Shown here one piece after another: positions 1 through 10,924 of a stretch of 35,173 nt of DNA (the first letter of the stretch is position 1; every line of letters begins with the position of its first letter). This stretch comes from Actinomortierella ambigua. Its lineage: Eukaryota > Mortierellomycota > Mortierellomycetes > Mortierellales > Mortierellaceae. A program made the translations under genes and the position numbers. The DNA is taken from the NCBI GenBank assembly GCA_016098155.1, contig JAAAJB010000315.1:6313-41485 (forward strand), written 5' to 3'. The notes beneath the pieces were generated by a model. That model saw nothing but the letters and a program-made list of their open reading frames with translations, had not been told where the DNA came from and searched no databases.

Positions 1-282
1 TAAAAAAAAAAAAAAAAAAAAAAAAAAATAGATTGCCAAATTAGAGACTTGACTCGCAAAATAAATCATTGCAACGTACGTTGTCACCTTGTCCTTTGTC
101 AACAATACGTACTGACTGAAAATGAGCTGTGGGCTTGCCGCTCCCGATGTCTTCTTGCGAATGTCTACGTATCATTTTGATTTTTGCGGAGAAAAAAAAA
201 GCAAAAACAGGGAAAGTGTTGGCAGATGCTAAACAAATACGCATGCCCGATTCATTACGACCCATACAAAGAGTGTTCTTAC
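1..282 (-). other. EFL1 last visible intron (partial) with terminal poly-A run
   Basis: Seen on the minus strand, EFL1 coding sequence stops resembling the family right after the FGFSD motif, exactly where a donor GTAAGA begins (282-277). The following 282 bases show no recognisable EFL1 C-terminus in any frame. They end in an A-run at 1-29 (T-run in gene orientation). I read this as the start of an intron whose acceptor and last exon lie outside the window. The homopolymer at the very edge could also mark a contig end. Confidence 0.55.
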
Positions 283-3200
283 CATCGGAAAATCCAAAAC
301 TCTCTACAACAGGCAAGAGGGCTTGGATCGAAAAGAAAGGAGTGCCTTCTTTCATCTCTTCATGAAGGATCTTGCCCTTTCGGCGCGCAATGACCGCATA
401 TACCTTGCCGAGCACCTCGGCAGTTGTCTGAATATCGCATGAATACATTGCCAGCATGAGACGTGGGCTCCACTCGAGCAATCCTAGCCGGCATGCATCG
501 CGCATCGACGTGATGAGTTGACCACTGGTGACCGCCATCTTAGACCGGTCATCTCCTGCAGCGGCGCCTTCAACGTTGCTCTCGGCATCACTCAGGATCT
601 CAACATCTTGCAAGAAGAAGGCCATACCATGCATAGGTTCGCCACACAGAGGTCCCGCATTGGTCGCAATCTGGAAACCCGTTTGGATGAACTCGGCCAG
701 ATCCTGGATTGTGAATCCTGCAATTCCAGAACCAAAGGCTGCCTCGTCGTCGTCTCCTTTTGTTGCCTTGGAAGCGTTGGTCCGCGCTGCAGCCTTGCGG
801 CTAAATTCGACACCGAGCGAATTGATCAGCAAGTTGGGACCCACACGACGGGGGCCAAAAGCGAGAATGTCCTTCTCCTTACCCTTCCATTCGTCGCCAG
901 CCTCGGCAAACAAGGGCTCCAGATCCTTTTGAATCTTGGTGGCACGCTTCACTTGCTCCTCACGGCGCTTGCCCTCTGCCGCATCCTCCTTACCCTCGGC
1001 GGAAAGTTCCTCTTTTTCGTCCTCGCCCAAACTAATCACGACAACCCTGTCCTCTTGACGGCCATCGCCTTTAGCACTCTCCACGTACGATTGAATTTGT
1101 TCCGTATGACCTGCAAGGTACTGGGTAATCTCGTTCGGAATGGGGACCGCGCGCACTATGAAGCGGACGTGGCGGTTCTGAGTCGTGGCCATAATCGTGC
1201 CGCGGGGCGCATTGTCGACCTTGGCAATGAGCTTCTCGGGTTCACCGCCGCGGCTAGCCTCAGTGATCGCCACTGCGCTTGATGTCTGGTACACTTGAGC
1301 AGGGGCGTCCACGGCCGTCTCACGGAAGGGCACAATGGGTTCACTCATCGAGATTTCGATCCTGGCAAACCGGTCCCTCAAGTCAGCCATACATCGCTGC
1401 AGGTGCACCTCTCCCGAGGTTAGAATGACATGCTCGCCCGTTTCCTGTGTCAGCACATGCACCGAGGGGTCAGCTTGATTCAGCAGCTGCAAACCCTTGA
1501 CCAGCTGTGCCATCTGCGATGGATTCTCGGGTTCCAGTGCAACACGCACAATCGGTGCAGCCTCGAGTCCCTTGCCGACAAGGTTCTGTCCACCCTCCCA
1601 CTCGGCGCTCCAAAGCGTGCCATACTTGAGGACATGGCCCTCCAGTCCACCAATGGCAAAGACATTGCCAGCGGGCACTTGTTCCAGTTGGAACATCTCA
1701 CGACCCATGATCATGTACAGGTTCTCCACCGTCGTCTCATCCACGTGCTCGTCCGGCTTGGCTGGATCGTACTTGGGACCGAGTACCTTGATCTTTTGGC
1801 CGACCCGGATGGTACCCGAGTAGATGCGTGCAAATCCAACTAGCACCTCACGCCCTTCAAGCTCCTCTGCGGCCGCCTTCTCCCTCTCCATCTGGCGGTT
1901 GCGCTCTTCGAGCATTTCCTCCACGTCCAGGGCCTCGCCCCCCGCCTCTAATGCTGCCGCCGCCGCCGCTGATTTTGCCGCCAATTGCTCGCGGGTCACT
2001 CGTCCACGCGCACGCATCTCCTCTGCAGTAAGTGTCTTGCGCTTGAACTGAGGTAACTCGTCCATTGGCACACTGACCATCTTGCTCACATAGGCTACAA
2101 CGCCACTAGACGGGTCACAGTTGACCATGCCCTTCTCCCAATCCTCTGTTGGCTCCTTTGGCTCCTTTTCCTGTGGATGCAGCATCTTGGGCATGCGAAC
2201 TTTTTGTGCCGCTGGAGGTGAGGGTAATTGCTCGACGACGGCCAGCAGGACACATGTTGAGAGCGGCAGCCATTGCGAAAAGATGGTCGTCAGCAAGAAG
2301 CGCGTGTCCTTGGATCGCATGTCACGAGGCAAGACCTTCAGATTCAACGACTTGATAACTTTCTCCATCATGTCGCGATCTCTATAGAAGAGGATCAGAG
2401 TGTGAGAATTAGAACAGGGGTGCCAGCGTGGACCAAGAAAGCTGTCATTCGCACATAGACTCTTCGAATTAGCATGTGTGAGGGGAGGGGGAGGATACTT
2501 ACGGTTGGATCATGACAACGTCGTAGACCTTCCACACATTGTCCAGGACCAAGTGAACGGCGAGTGGCTTGAGTGGGCGTCCTTTGAGACCCTTGTATCC
2601 AATGACTCTTTTGGTTTTTGGATCCAGATAAAAGTCGCCCCACAGGCACTTTCTCAGCACCTGCTCCTTCATTCCAAGCTTCTGGGCATAAATCGCTGCA
2701 AACTGATCGACGCGGAACGCCCACCCATCAATGGCCGAGGCAAAGATAACGTTTCCTTGCGAAGGGTGGAAGTAGATGTTGGAGTCGTCCTGGGTCTCAA
2801 TGTGCCAGTCAGAGTACATGTTCTCGGAATCTTTGTCTTTGCCCACGTCCTGTTCCTGCTGCTGCTTCTGGCTCTCTGCCTTGCTTCGCTCCGTCTTCTT
2901 GCGGTAGTCTTCCTCCAGAACTTCCTCGGAAAAGAACGTGCCCATGACGGCGTTGACCTGCTCCAGAATCTTGTTCAAGTGGATGTAGGCTTCCAAGGGT
3001 GTGAACTGAAGCTCTGTGATCAATCGATCGATCTTGTTGATGACCAGAACAGGCTTGACTGAGTCGCGCCACGCCTGTCGCAAAACGGTGTGCGTCTAAA
3101 CAAGGGAAAGTAAAGCGTGAAAAGGTGAGGAAAAAAAGTGATGAAGTTACAGCGCCCGCGAAAGCCTTCTACCCCCCCCCCTCCTTCGCATGGACAAGGG

Positions 3201-3887
3201 CCACCTACTTGTGTGCAAACGCCCTCGACGGCATCGACCAACACAAGGGCACCGTCGCAAAGGCGAGATGCTGTGGAGACCTCTCCTGAAAAGTCAACAT
3301 GCCCTGGCGAGTCGATAAGGTTGATTAGGTATTCTTCCGATTTGGCTATGGCGCAAACAAATGACGACTTGGTTAGTGTGGTGATCATTTTTTTCAACCG
3401 CAGTACACCTTTAAAGTTATTGGATCGGAGGGACCATCCTGTTTTTGTTCCACAACTTCCCCCCCCCCTCTCTCCCTCTCCCAATATGTGGAAGTTTCAG
3501 CACAACAGAAGAACAAAATGACTTACGCAGAGTCGCTGCGGGCGATTCCGCAGGCGTTGATGCGATCGGGGTATTGCTCTGATCGGCAACGGTCCCCGCT
3601 GCTGTCGCATCCACGTTCGGGTTGTTGAGCGCGTTTCGTCGCATGATCTTAAAGTAGAGCGAGATGGCACTAGACTCCATGGTGATACCGCGCTCTTGCT
3701 CGTCCTCACGGCTGTCAAGGTATCGAACCTTGCCAGCCAGTTTGGAAGAGATGATGCCATTCGACGCCAGCAGCGAGTCGCTGAGTGTGGTTTTGCCGTG
3801 ATCGACGTGCGCTAGGATGCAGATATTGCGGACGTGCTTCTGGTTTGCCTGAAGGCGAATCAGGTCTGAGGTGGGTATGGACGGCAT
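283..3887 (-). CDS. EFL1: Elongation factor-like GTPase 1 (60S ribosome maturation), 3' end missing
   Basis: EFL1/Ria1 is a cytosolic EF-2-like GTPase that works with SBDS/Sdo1 to release the anti-association factor eIF6/Tif6 from late pre-60S particles. Four exons are visible: 3887-3527, 3345-3209, 3095-2503 and 2381-283, with GTAAGT, GTAGGT, GTAAGT and GTAAGA donors and phases that fit. This gives about 1,063 residues; the family is usually about 1,100, so roughly the last 50-100 are missing. G1 (AHVDHGKTT) and G2 ([14 protein letters not shown]) are in exon 1, G3 ([12 protein letters not shown]) is in exon 2, and G4 (NKIDRLI) is early in exon 3. The domain II barrel ([18 protein letters not shown]) and domain III ([12 protein letters not shown]) are in exon 4. 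The start ATG at 3887 gives the usual short N-terminus before the G domain. The EFL1-type insertions, not present in EF-2, separate it from EFT1/2. It shares a divergent promoter with the GTPase gene at 4134. Confidence 0.93.
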
Positions 3888-4133
3888 AATGAAGCGAATG
3901 GAATGGAGGAGTGAGGTTCCAATGAATAAAAAATGTGTGTGTCCTAGCGAATTGAAGGGAAGGAGGGAGGAAGCAGGATTTGGTTCTCAGTGATGTGAAC
4001 AAGGCGAGGCAGTGGGGAAAAAGAAAGGTTTTTTTTTTTTTTTTTTTTTTTTTCTTTCTTTGCCGCAAAGACGGCCAGGCCGCAGTCACGCCCGCTGTTG
4101 TGGGTTTTCAGTTGACAACGATCCGAGTTAGAC
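3888..4133. promoter_or_regulatory. Divergent promoter between EFL1 and mitochondrial GTPase
   Basis: Only 246 bp separate the start codons of EFL1 (-) and the GTPase (+). The interval contains a 25-nt T-run (4029-4053), a poly(dA:dT) tract of the kind that excludes nucleosomes in fungal bidirectional promoters. Co-regulation of the two ribosome-assembly GTPases is inferred. Confidence 0.6.
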
Positions 4134-6764
4134 ATGGCGACCATGTTGACATGCAACGCAGCACGTGTGAGGGCAATCCAAGTCCCTTGCACTAGTTCTT
4201 TCTGGACCAGGCTCCACAATCCATCTCGAGTGCGGAGCCTGCAAACTGCACTCGACTCTACAGCCAGGTCGTCTTCGCTTGCTTCTCGAGCGCGCCTGAA
4301 CGCTGCTCCTTGTGCCAGCCAGATCAAGCACTTCAGCACCCTTGGATCAACCTTGCTTGACATACACAAGACCACTGAATATGAAAAGAAGGAGGTAGCC
4401 TTCCAGAGACATGCTCGTAAACTGGTTGGTACCCCTTGCCCGGGATGTGGTATCGCCTTCCAGACCGATCGGCCACTCGATCCAGGATACCTCACCATGC
4501 CCTACAGCCCGCCTGCCACTGCCAGGGATTCAAAAGCACATCAAGACGGATCACCAGTACCACCATCTACTACCATCACACCTCTTGAAGTTTCAGAGCA
4601 AGACATGCCTACAAGTGTCCAGCTACCTCCAATGCATGTCCCAGCAGGAACAACAAACCTGACACAAGACAGTTACTTGGAGCGTCTGCAATCAGTACAG
4701 CATTTGAGCCCGGACCTGGCAAGGCAACTTGGGTTTGTTCCGGCGCCACCTACAGCCGACACCAATGATCAAATGGCGCAAGCGCCTGCCACCGATGGTC
4801 GTCTTGAGAGGGTCAAGGATCTGAAGAAATCCAAGAAGAACGAGCGTGTCGTTTGTCACCGATGTCACTCGCTTGCCCATCATGGAACTCCATTGCCACC
4901 CACAGCCGGCAGCATTCCATCCGAAGGATTCTTTCCAGCACCTTCGGCACCACCGCCATTGTTTCTGCAGAAAATTCACCAGACTGCAACAAACAATGTG
5001 GCTGTTGTCGTTGTCAGTCTACTGGACTTTCCGCACTCGCTCCCTCAGCCTGTGATCGACACACTGCTGCTGCCACGCGATGTCGAGAAAACGGTGGAGA
5101 CATTGGCTAAAGGTGTTGGTAAAGATGGCAAGCAGGCCCGCAGGCAGCGTACGGTGCTTCGAACGCCCGTCGTGATCGTCGCCAACAAGTTTGATCTCCT
5201 TCCCGAGGGCGCCAACAAAGACCGTGTAATGAACTATCTGTGGGACTGGTTCAAGGCTCGAGACCTGCACAGAAACATCCAGCGGATCCATGTCGTGAGT
5301 GCCAGGCATCCGTCGGAGGGCGACATCCGCATTTTTCTCAAGTCTCTGGGAGATCTCTGGCATGACTCGGACAAAGGACACATCACATTGATTGGCGCCG
5401 AGAACGTCGGCAAGTCGGCGTTGTTGAACGCGATGATTTTCGAGGGTGCGCCTGCTTCCGGTCGTGCCGCAGGCCTCAGTATCCAGAATATTAAGGAGCG
5501 ACTAGACGGTGAGGCGATGCAGAAGAAGCACAAGGCACAGCTCCAGCACCTGATGCTGACAGCCGGGAAGATCTTGAGTCCGGAGGAAAGGGAAGAAAAG
5601 CTTGAACTTGAGCAGGCGATTCAGCACTGGGAGGAACGCAAGAGGGCAATTGGCTCATCTTCCAGCCTTGGTTCCCACACGAGCAGTCTGTCATCAAAGA
5701 CAAAGGCAGCCAAATACGAGACGACAGTGTCCAATATCCCAGGCACCACCCTCGAGAAGATTACTATTCCACTGGCTCTGCTATCACGGCATTTGAAAAG
5801 CGACTACAAGCCATTACAAAGGAAGTATCTCATCGACACGCCAGGTATTCGTATTGTGGACGACTTTACGACCAAACTGACCCTGGATGAGCTCAAGGTT
5901 TCCTTGCCGAAGAGAGTGCTTACTCCCACGAGTTTCATGGTTGAAGAAGGTGAGAGGCATCATATGCTTTGCAACCAAGGAGGAGGGTGCCCGAGGTCTT
6001 TGTACTGCGGATTTATCTTACCATGTCTTCTAACAACCACTCCTGCGCGGTGTATTGCAAAAACAGGGAAATCATTCTTCTTGGGTGGTTTGATCCGCAT
6101 CGATTGTCTTCCTGGGGACATGGCTGTCTCTGCTGACACGAGCACCGAGCACCGAGCAACAAAGCGCCCTCCAGCTCTCAAGCTGACTTTTTTCACCACG
6201 CTACCTTTCCACAAGACATCGTTGGCACAAGCCGATCAGCTCCTCAAAAAGTCTGCCGCGGGCCAGCTGACCATTTTACAACCACCTTTTGGCACTCCGG
6301 AGCGCTTGTCTCTGTTCCCTCCTCTGGCGCCGATTCATCAAGGGCTAATCCGCGTCGATTTACCGATCAAGCATGTCGTGGGTGGCGATAGCTTTGATCG
6401 CCTGGACGGTCAGCAGAAGGAAAGGCGAGTCAAGGATAAGCGAGGGCGACGCATCATGCCCTTTGACAAGTTTGAGGGCATCTGCGATGTTGTCTTCGCC
6501 GGTGGACTTGGGTGGATGATGGTTTCTGCCCTACCGACCGCAGAGGTTGTGCCGCCTATCAAGCTGCGAGTGTGGACCCCCGAGGGGAAGGGCTTGGCCA
6601 TTCGTCCCGAGTGCCTACTTCCCAATCTAGCCGATGACCATGTCAACCGTACAGCGGGCGGAATTCGTCAAAAGGTCAAGCTCTTCCAACCATTGCCTGC
6701 AAGGGATGACGACTCGATTACATACCCTGTGGTTGACCAAGACTACGCATCCAAAGCAGAATAG
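4134..6764 (+). CDS. Mitochondrial circularly permuted GTPase, YqeH/NOA1/Gep3 family
   Basis: A likely mitochondrial GTPase for small-subunit ribosome assembly, as known for bacterial YqeH and yeast Gep3/Mtg3. The N-terminal ~65 residues are Arg/Ser/Ala-rich with almost no acidic residues, a typical presequence. A Cys4 zinc motif is formed by CPGCG (about residue 102) and CHRCHSLAHH (about 240). GTPase motifs occur in permuted order: G4 NKFDLL (about 351), then G1 GAENVGKSALLNAM (about 421), then G3 DTPG (about 568). The C-terminal part has the family FLGGL..ID and LRVWTPEG segments. I propose one intron at 5950-6066 (GTGAGA..CAG, branch-like CTAAC at 6030). It is 117 nt, in frame and stop-free, so it is easily annotated as coding. 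Removing it restores the family run VEEGKSFFLGGL and gives 837 residues instead of 876. The first ATG of the frame is 4134. The gene is convergent with the iminopeptidase gene. Confidence 0.88.
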   Translation: MATMLTCNAARVRAIQVPCTSSFWTRLHNPSRVRSLQTALDSTARSSSLASRARLNAAPCASQIKHFSTLGSTLLDIHKTTEYEKKEVAFQRHARKLVGTPCPGCGIAFQTDRPLDPGYLTMPYSPPATARDSKAHQDGSPVPPSTTITPLEVSEQDMPTSVQLPPMHVPAGTTNLTQDSYLERLQSVQHLSPDLARQLGFVPAPPTADTNDQMAQAPATDGRLERVKDLKKSKKNERVVCHRCHSLAHHGTPLPPTAGSIPSEGFFPAPSAPPPLFLQKIHQTATNNVAVVVVSLLDFPHSLPQPVIDTLLLPRDVEKTVETLAKGVGKDGKQARRQRTVLRTPVVIVANKFDLLPEGANKDRVMNYLWDWFKARDLHRNIQRIHVVSARHPSEGDIRIFLKSLGDLWHDSDKGHITLIGAENVGKSALLNAMIFEGAPASGRAAGLSIQNIKERLDGEAMQKKHKAQLQHLMLTAGKILSPEEREEKLELEQAIQHWEERKRAIGSSSSLGSHTSSLSSKTKAAKYETTVSNIPGTTLEKITIPLALLSRHLKSDYKPLQRKYLIDTPGIRIVDDFTTKLTLDELKVSLPKRVLTPTSFMVEEGERHHMLCNQGGGCPRSLYCGFILPCLLTTTPARCIAKTGKSFFLGGLIRIDCLPGDMAVSADTSTEHRATKRPPALKLTFFTTLPFHKTSLAQADQLLKKSAAGQLTILQPPFGTPERLSLFPPLAPIHQGLIRVDLPIKHVVGGDSFDRLDGQQKERRVKDKRGRRIMPFDKFEGICDVVFAGGLGWMMVSALPTAEVVPPIKLRVWTPEGKGLAIRPECLLPNLADDHVNRTAGGIRQKVKLFQPLPARDDDSITYPVVDQDYASKAE
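5950..6066 (+). other. Stop-free, frame-preserving intron in the GTPase gene
   Basis: Donor GTGAGA at 5950, acceptor ACAG ending at 6066, CTAAC branch-like site 33 nt upstream of the acceptor. The 39 encoded residues are Cys-rich and unlike the family, while the flanks join into the conserved EEGKSFFLGGL run. Confidence 0.8.
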
Positions 6765-6807
6765 CATTAAAAAAATGTAAAAGGCGTTTTCCAAGATGAG
6801 TTTAACC

Positions 6808-6813
6808 TTTATT
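6808..6813 (-). terminator. Poly(A) signal of the iminopeptidase gene
   Basis: AATAAA on the minus strand, 38 nt beyond the TAA stop at 6853-6851. It lies inside the 86-bp gap to the convergent GTPase gene, so the two 3' UTRs probably overlap. Confidence 0.6.
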
Positions 6814-6850
6814 TTGCGTTAAAATGTACAGAAAATCACGCAGACCACAT

Positions 6851-8584
6851 TTAAAGAGTCTTGTACTCATCAGCAGCCTTGACCAAGCGTGCCGTAATGC
6901 CAGGCTCCTTAGCAGAGTGGCCAGCATCAGAGATGAATTGGAACTGGGCCTCGGGCCAGAGCTTGTGAAGCTCCCAAGCCGTCGTGGCAGGGCAAACAAC
7001 GTCGTAACGACCCTGGACAATCGTCGCGGGGATGTGGCGGATCTTGTCAATGTTATCAAAGACATGGGTGTCCGACTTGAAGAAGCCCTTGTTGATAAAG
7101 TAGTGGCACTCAATGCGAGCAAACGCCAACGCCCAAATGTCCTCCGACGCCTTGGCAACCTCGACAGGATCCACATACAGCTTGGAGGTCGAGCACTCCC
7201 ATGTCGACCATGCCTTTGCACAGCGGACACGCTCCTTTTCGTCCGAGCCGGTCAGACGCTTGTAATAGGCCTCCTGCATGTTGTGGCGCTCTTCCTCGGG
7301 AATAGGCTTGATGTACTCGTCCCAAGCATCCGGGAAAATGTTTTGGGCGCCACCTCGCTCGTAGAACCAGGCGAGCTCAGACTTGCGCAGTGTGAAGATG
7401 CCACGCAGAATCAGCGCTTTCACACGGGAGGGGTGGTTCTGGGCGTACACCAAGCTATTTTGATGAGAGGAGAGAGCATGATGTCGTTAGAATACAATTT
7501 TCCCAGGACAGACAAACCTTTTTTTGTTCCCACGAAGATTAGAGGTTACCCTCCCTCCATTGTTTCCCCTCCCTTCTTCCAGGTTTGTACGTTTACCTGA
7601 TGGTGCTTCCCCAGGAGCCGCCAAAGACGACCCACTTGTCAATCTTCAAGTGCTCGCGCAGCTTCTCGATATCATCGACCAGCGCCCAGGTGTTGTTATC
7701 CTCGAGCTCCGCGGTAGGGGTCGACTTGCCTGCGCCTCTCTGGTCGTGAAGGATTATACGGTACACCTGAGGATCGAAATAGCGACGATCATGGGGCTAT
7801 CATAGAAGTGTAGAGACAAATAAAACATGAGAACCGTCGCCTTCTTTTTTTGACATGGATGAATAAAGAACAAGCCAAGATCGTGGGAGTCGTAACCCGC
7901 TGAGCACATACAGAGACACCACCTCCTGAAAAGTTGTCCACGAGAGAGGAGACAGGGGTGAGAGAGAGAGAGAGAGAGAGAAAGAGAAAGTACCCCAACG
8001 GGAACAAATACTGTGAGAAAGCGTCGTTTCGATCAGGCTCCAATTTGGTTCACAGAGAAATGCACTTACCAGGACCACCATGGTTGTAAAGCACACTGTT
8101 GAACGAGAAATAGAAAGTATGCGAGTCAGTCGCTATCCCTCCACAGCTTATTCCTGCTACAACACAAGCAGCGCGTCCATACAAAGCTCACTTACGGCTG
8201 GCCGTTGGGGTTACCGCTCTCCTCATAGTAAATGGTGTGGAGGTCAGACACTTTCAGGAAGCCAGTGTTGTAGGCCTCGATATGAGGATAGAGAGCAGAC
8301 GACTCTGGCATGTTGGCAATGCTTGAGGAATGGAATGTTGAGGTACCAAAGGTGGGAAGATTCAGATTGAGTGCAGTCCGTCGAACAAAGAAACGGTTGC
8401 TGTGGCTGAGGTTCCTGGACGACGAAGTCAGCCAGGTGGCTGCCCTGTTCAAATGGCCACAACGGCCCTGCAGCGTCAGCGCGGTCTTTGTCGCCAAAGA
8501 GTGGTGTCCTCTTGACATGAGCGGGATGGCCGCCACTCCATGTACTCTCGGGAGAAGAAGATTAATTCTTGCCATGGGACTCAT
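6851..8584 (-). CDS. pip: Proline iminopeptidase (alpha/beta hydrolase, peptidase family S33)
   Basis: Removes N-terminal proline from peptides. Five exons: 8584-8196, 8095-8070 (26 nt), 7925-7912 (14 nt), 7796-7597 and 7454-6851, totalling 1,233 nt and 410 residues. The joins rebuild the family oxyanion motif HGGPGGG (135-141) and the run SPHDRRYFDP. The nucleophile is Ser204 in GGSWGS; the other triad members are Asp361 (GRYDVVCP) and His389 (SDAGHS). The first ~90 residues are Ser/Arg/Leu-rich and precede the usual family start (LYPHIEAYNTGFL), suggesting a mitochondrial presequence. An internal Met92 at 8311 could give a cytosolic form. The start could also be the ATG at 8575, which has the better context (CCCATGG). 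The reading frame is open further upstream to 8710, but that stretch does not look coding. Confidence 0.92.
7960..7980. repeat. GA microsatellite in iminopeptidase intron 2
   Basis: An uninterrupted GA dinucleotide run lies just upstream (gene sense) of the 14-nt exon. On the coding strand it is a TC-rich polypyrimidine stretch and may help define that micro-exon's acceptor. Confidence 0.7.
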
Positions 8585-10790
8585 TTTACTAAGCTTGCTT
8601 CCTGGGTCAAAAAAATCTCGCGAGGCACAATAGCGATTGGGTTTGAAAAAGGCTATTGTAGAGGATTGCTCCCAGGCACCACTTTCAATTCCATAGTTTT
8701 TCTGGGTCAAACAGTTCCTGTAAAATGTCTATAGGGCGAATCTGGCTGTGGGATTCATCCCCTGTCGATGTGTTCAATGCTTTCGTTTCGAGCCCCTGCA
8801 CCATTTACTATTAAGATACCCCCCACCTTCGAACCCTTGTTATTTGAAGCCTCACATTCTATTCACACCGTTTAGATCAAATACGAGATGGGGCCCAGGA
8901 GAGGATGCTTGCCGCGTGTGATCAGATGTCCAATAATCCATACTCGATAGCTGCAAACCTTACAAGACACCTGCTTGCGCCTTTGCCAATACATCTTATT
9001 GTCGTTTGTCAATGTACCAGACGAGTGTTTAAGGCGATCAAGTTTCCGCGAGAGAGTTTCTAGCCGGTCTACTCCATAGATCTAGGCTGCGCGCTTTAGG
9101 GAACAAGCAAGACGGCTGCTAAGGAGTTTTTCACGTGCGACTCGCGGGACAAGATCATCTCAAGTGACTATGTTGTCACCGTAAATAGCCTCTCACTAAC
9201 GCAGCGGGAGTGGATATCTGCCTATTCATGTACGCACGGCTTGGTTGTAAAGCCACCTATGGTGACGATGATCACACACTGCTCTTGGAGTGTCGTCCCT
9301 TAACGCTGATTCCCCTGATCTAGCCGCTCGATACATGATGATGTGGTTCGCCGTGTCGCTCTCTCTATCGTCTGATCGCCGTTTTACTTTTCTTCTTTCA
9401 CGATTGATCTTCAAGAAGTATGATCGACCTTGGTGTTGAGCGTAAGAGGTTACCATAGGCAAGAACATGGGTTCGTCGGCCTGTAAAAAAAATGTGGGGG
9501 CGCAATAATCGATGGGCCGTCCTATCAACGAAAATTATTGTGGGAACGCCCGCGAGCACGTTTTTTTTGCCCGCCCAACCACAAAATTTCTCCACAAGCA
9601 AAGCCGTTGTAAAAATAATAGTCGTCGGTGGTAGCAGCGGGAAAATGATGACAGCCACCAAAACGACGTATTCGTACGTACGAACGCGAAAAGATACTAG
9701 CTTCAGGGTGCTGTAAGAACATTGCTTTTTTCACTTGTGAGGGTGCTCATGGACAAGGCTTGATTCGAACCTAAGGTGGGTGGTGCATGGGGCACGGGGC
9801 ACAGGGCACATGAGTGTGAGACTGGTGGACAGAGAGAGTGTGTGGGACATGAGGGTTGGGGGGTTGGACGAATGGGTGTTGGCAAAATGGGAAAGATGGC
9901 TCACTTTATATGAGGGAGCATTGACGGAGGAAAGGATGGATCCTTCCGGAGGAGGCGATCCTTCCCTCCCCTATGCTGACATCAAAACAACCACGGAAGG
10001 ATGTTGGTTCACACAAGGTTGTGACGATCAGGCATCTCGTGAGGAGAGGAGGGCCACGTATCTTTCGGAGACAAGGGAGAGAGGGAGGGAAAGATAGAGC
10101 GACACTGCACCCTTGTTTTTTTCGTAGTGTCACCAATGTGTCGGGTCAACGGAGGGGGGGGGGTCTTATTCCCCGCACTTTTGTGTGCGACCGCCAAAAA
10201 GGGTGCCTGCTGGAGAGATATTGTGATCTCCAGAAGCCCAAGAGGGCGAGAGAAAGATGAAGGAAGAGAGAGGGAGAGTGGGAAGAGAGAGAGAGAGTAA
10301 AAAGTCAGGGCAGATCATTCACCCCCCCCCCCCACACGCCCAATCACACAAGAGCAACACACATGCAAAAAGCGACTAGCTACCACAGCAGCAGATGCGC
10401 GACAGGAGGGTGCGGCCTTGAGGTGTGGATGGGAATGACAACCGGGCCACTGTTCACGCAGACCGATGTGGTGGTACTGGTGGTGCTGGGGAGGGACAGA
10501 GACATTGTCAGACAATCATGACACACACGCATACACACGCTAAAATGCGTTCCGGCTTCACCCTTGTCATTTGCACATACACGAGCATGTATTATTGTTT
10601 GGTGGGCCTCCTACTTTTTTTTCACTCAATTCATATGACGGAAGAAGGAGGAAGGAGGAGAAAGTAAGAGGCAGGAGAGCCAAAGGGTGGGAGAAAGAAG
10701 AAGAAGGGGAGTAGTCAAACTTTGAACTCTAATAGAAAAAGAAAGCTTGTGGCACGCAGTCTAGGAAAATCGTCCTGGCGCCCTCTGAAA
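8585..10790. other. 2.2-kb intergenic region without recognisable genes
   Basis: Only short ORFs with no family resemblance occur. Base composition becomes G- and GA-rich from about 9.8 kb: GGCACA-type repeats near 9785-9815, GA runs near 10240-10300 and a C-run at 10321-10333. It presumably holds the iminopeptidase promoter on the left and distal malate synthase regulatory DNA on the right. A B-box-like GGTTCGAATC on the minus strand near 9765 lacks the rest of a tRNA. Confidence 0.5.
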
Positions 10791-10924
10791 GCCATAAAAG
10801 AACGGGCACACAGCCCTCCGCTTCATTCATTTCGCATTCCTTTCCGCTCCTCTCATTCATCGTCCTTCACTCTCTCTCTCCCCACTCTCCCTCTTTGTCC
10901 CTCTCTCAGAACACAATAGTCACC
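10791..10924 (+). promoter_or_regulatory. Malate synthase core promoter and CT-rich leader
   Basis: A TATA-like CATAAAAG (10793-10800) precedes a long pyrimidine-rich block (about 10850-10911), as is common around transcription starts of strongly expressed fungal genes. The start context is CACCATGC, matching Kozak. The CTCTCTCAG ending near 10911 also resembles a splice acceptor, so a 5'-UTR intron is possible. Confidence 0.5.

Noticed and set aside
9750..9790. tRNA on the minus strand suggested by GGTTCGAATC (B-box-like)
   Set aside because: The T-stem does not pair properly and no A-box or acceptor stem is found at the expected distance.
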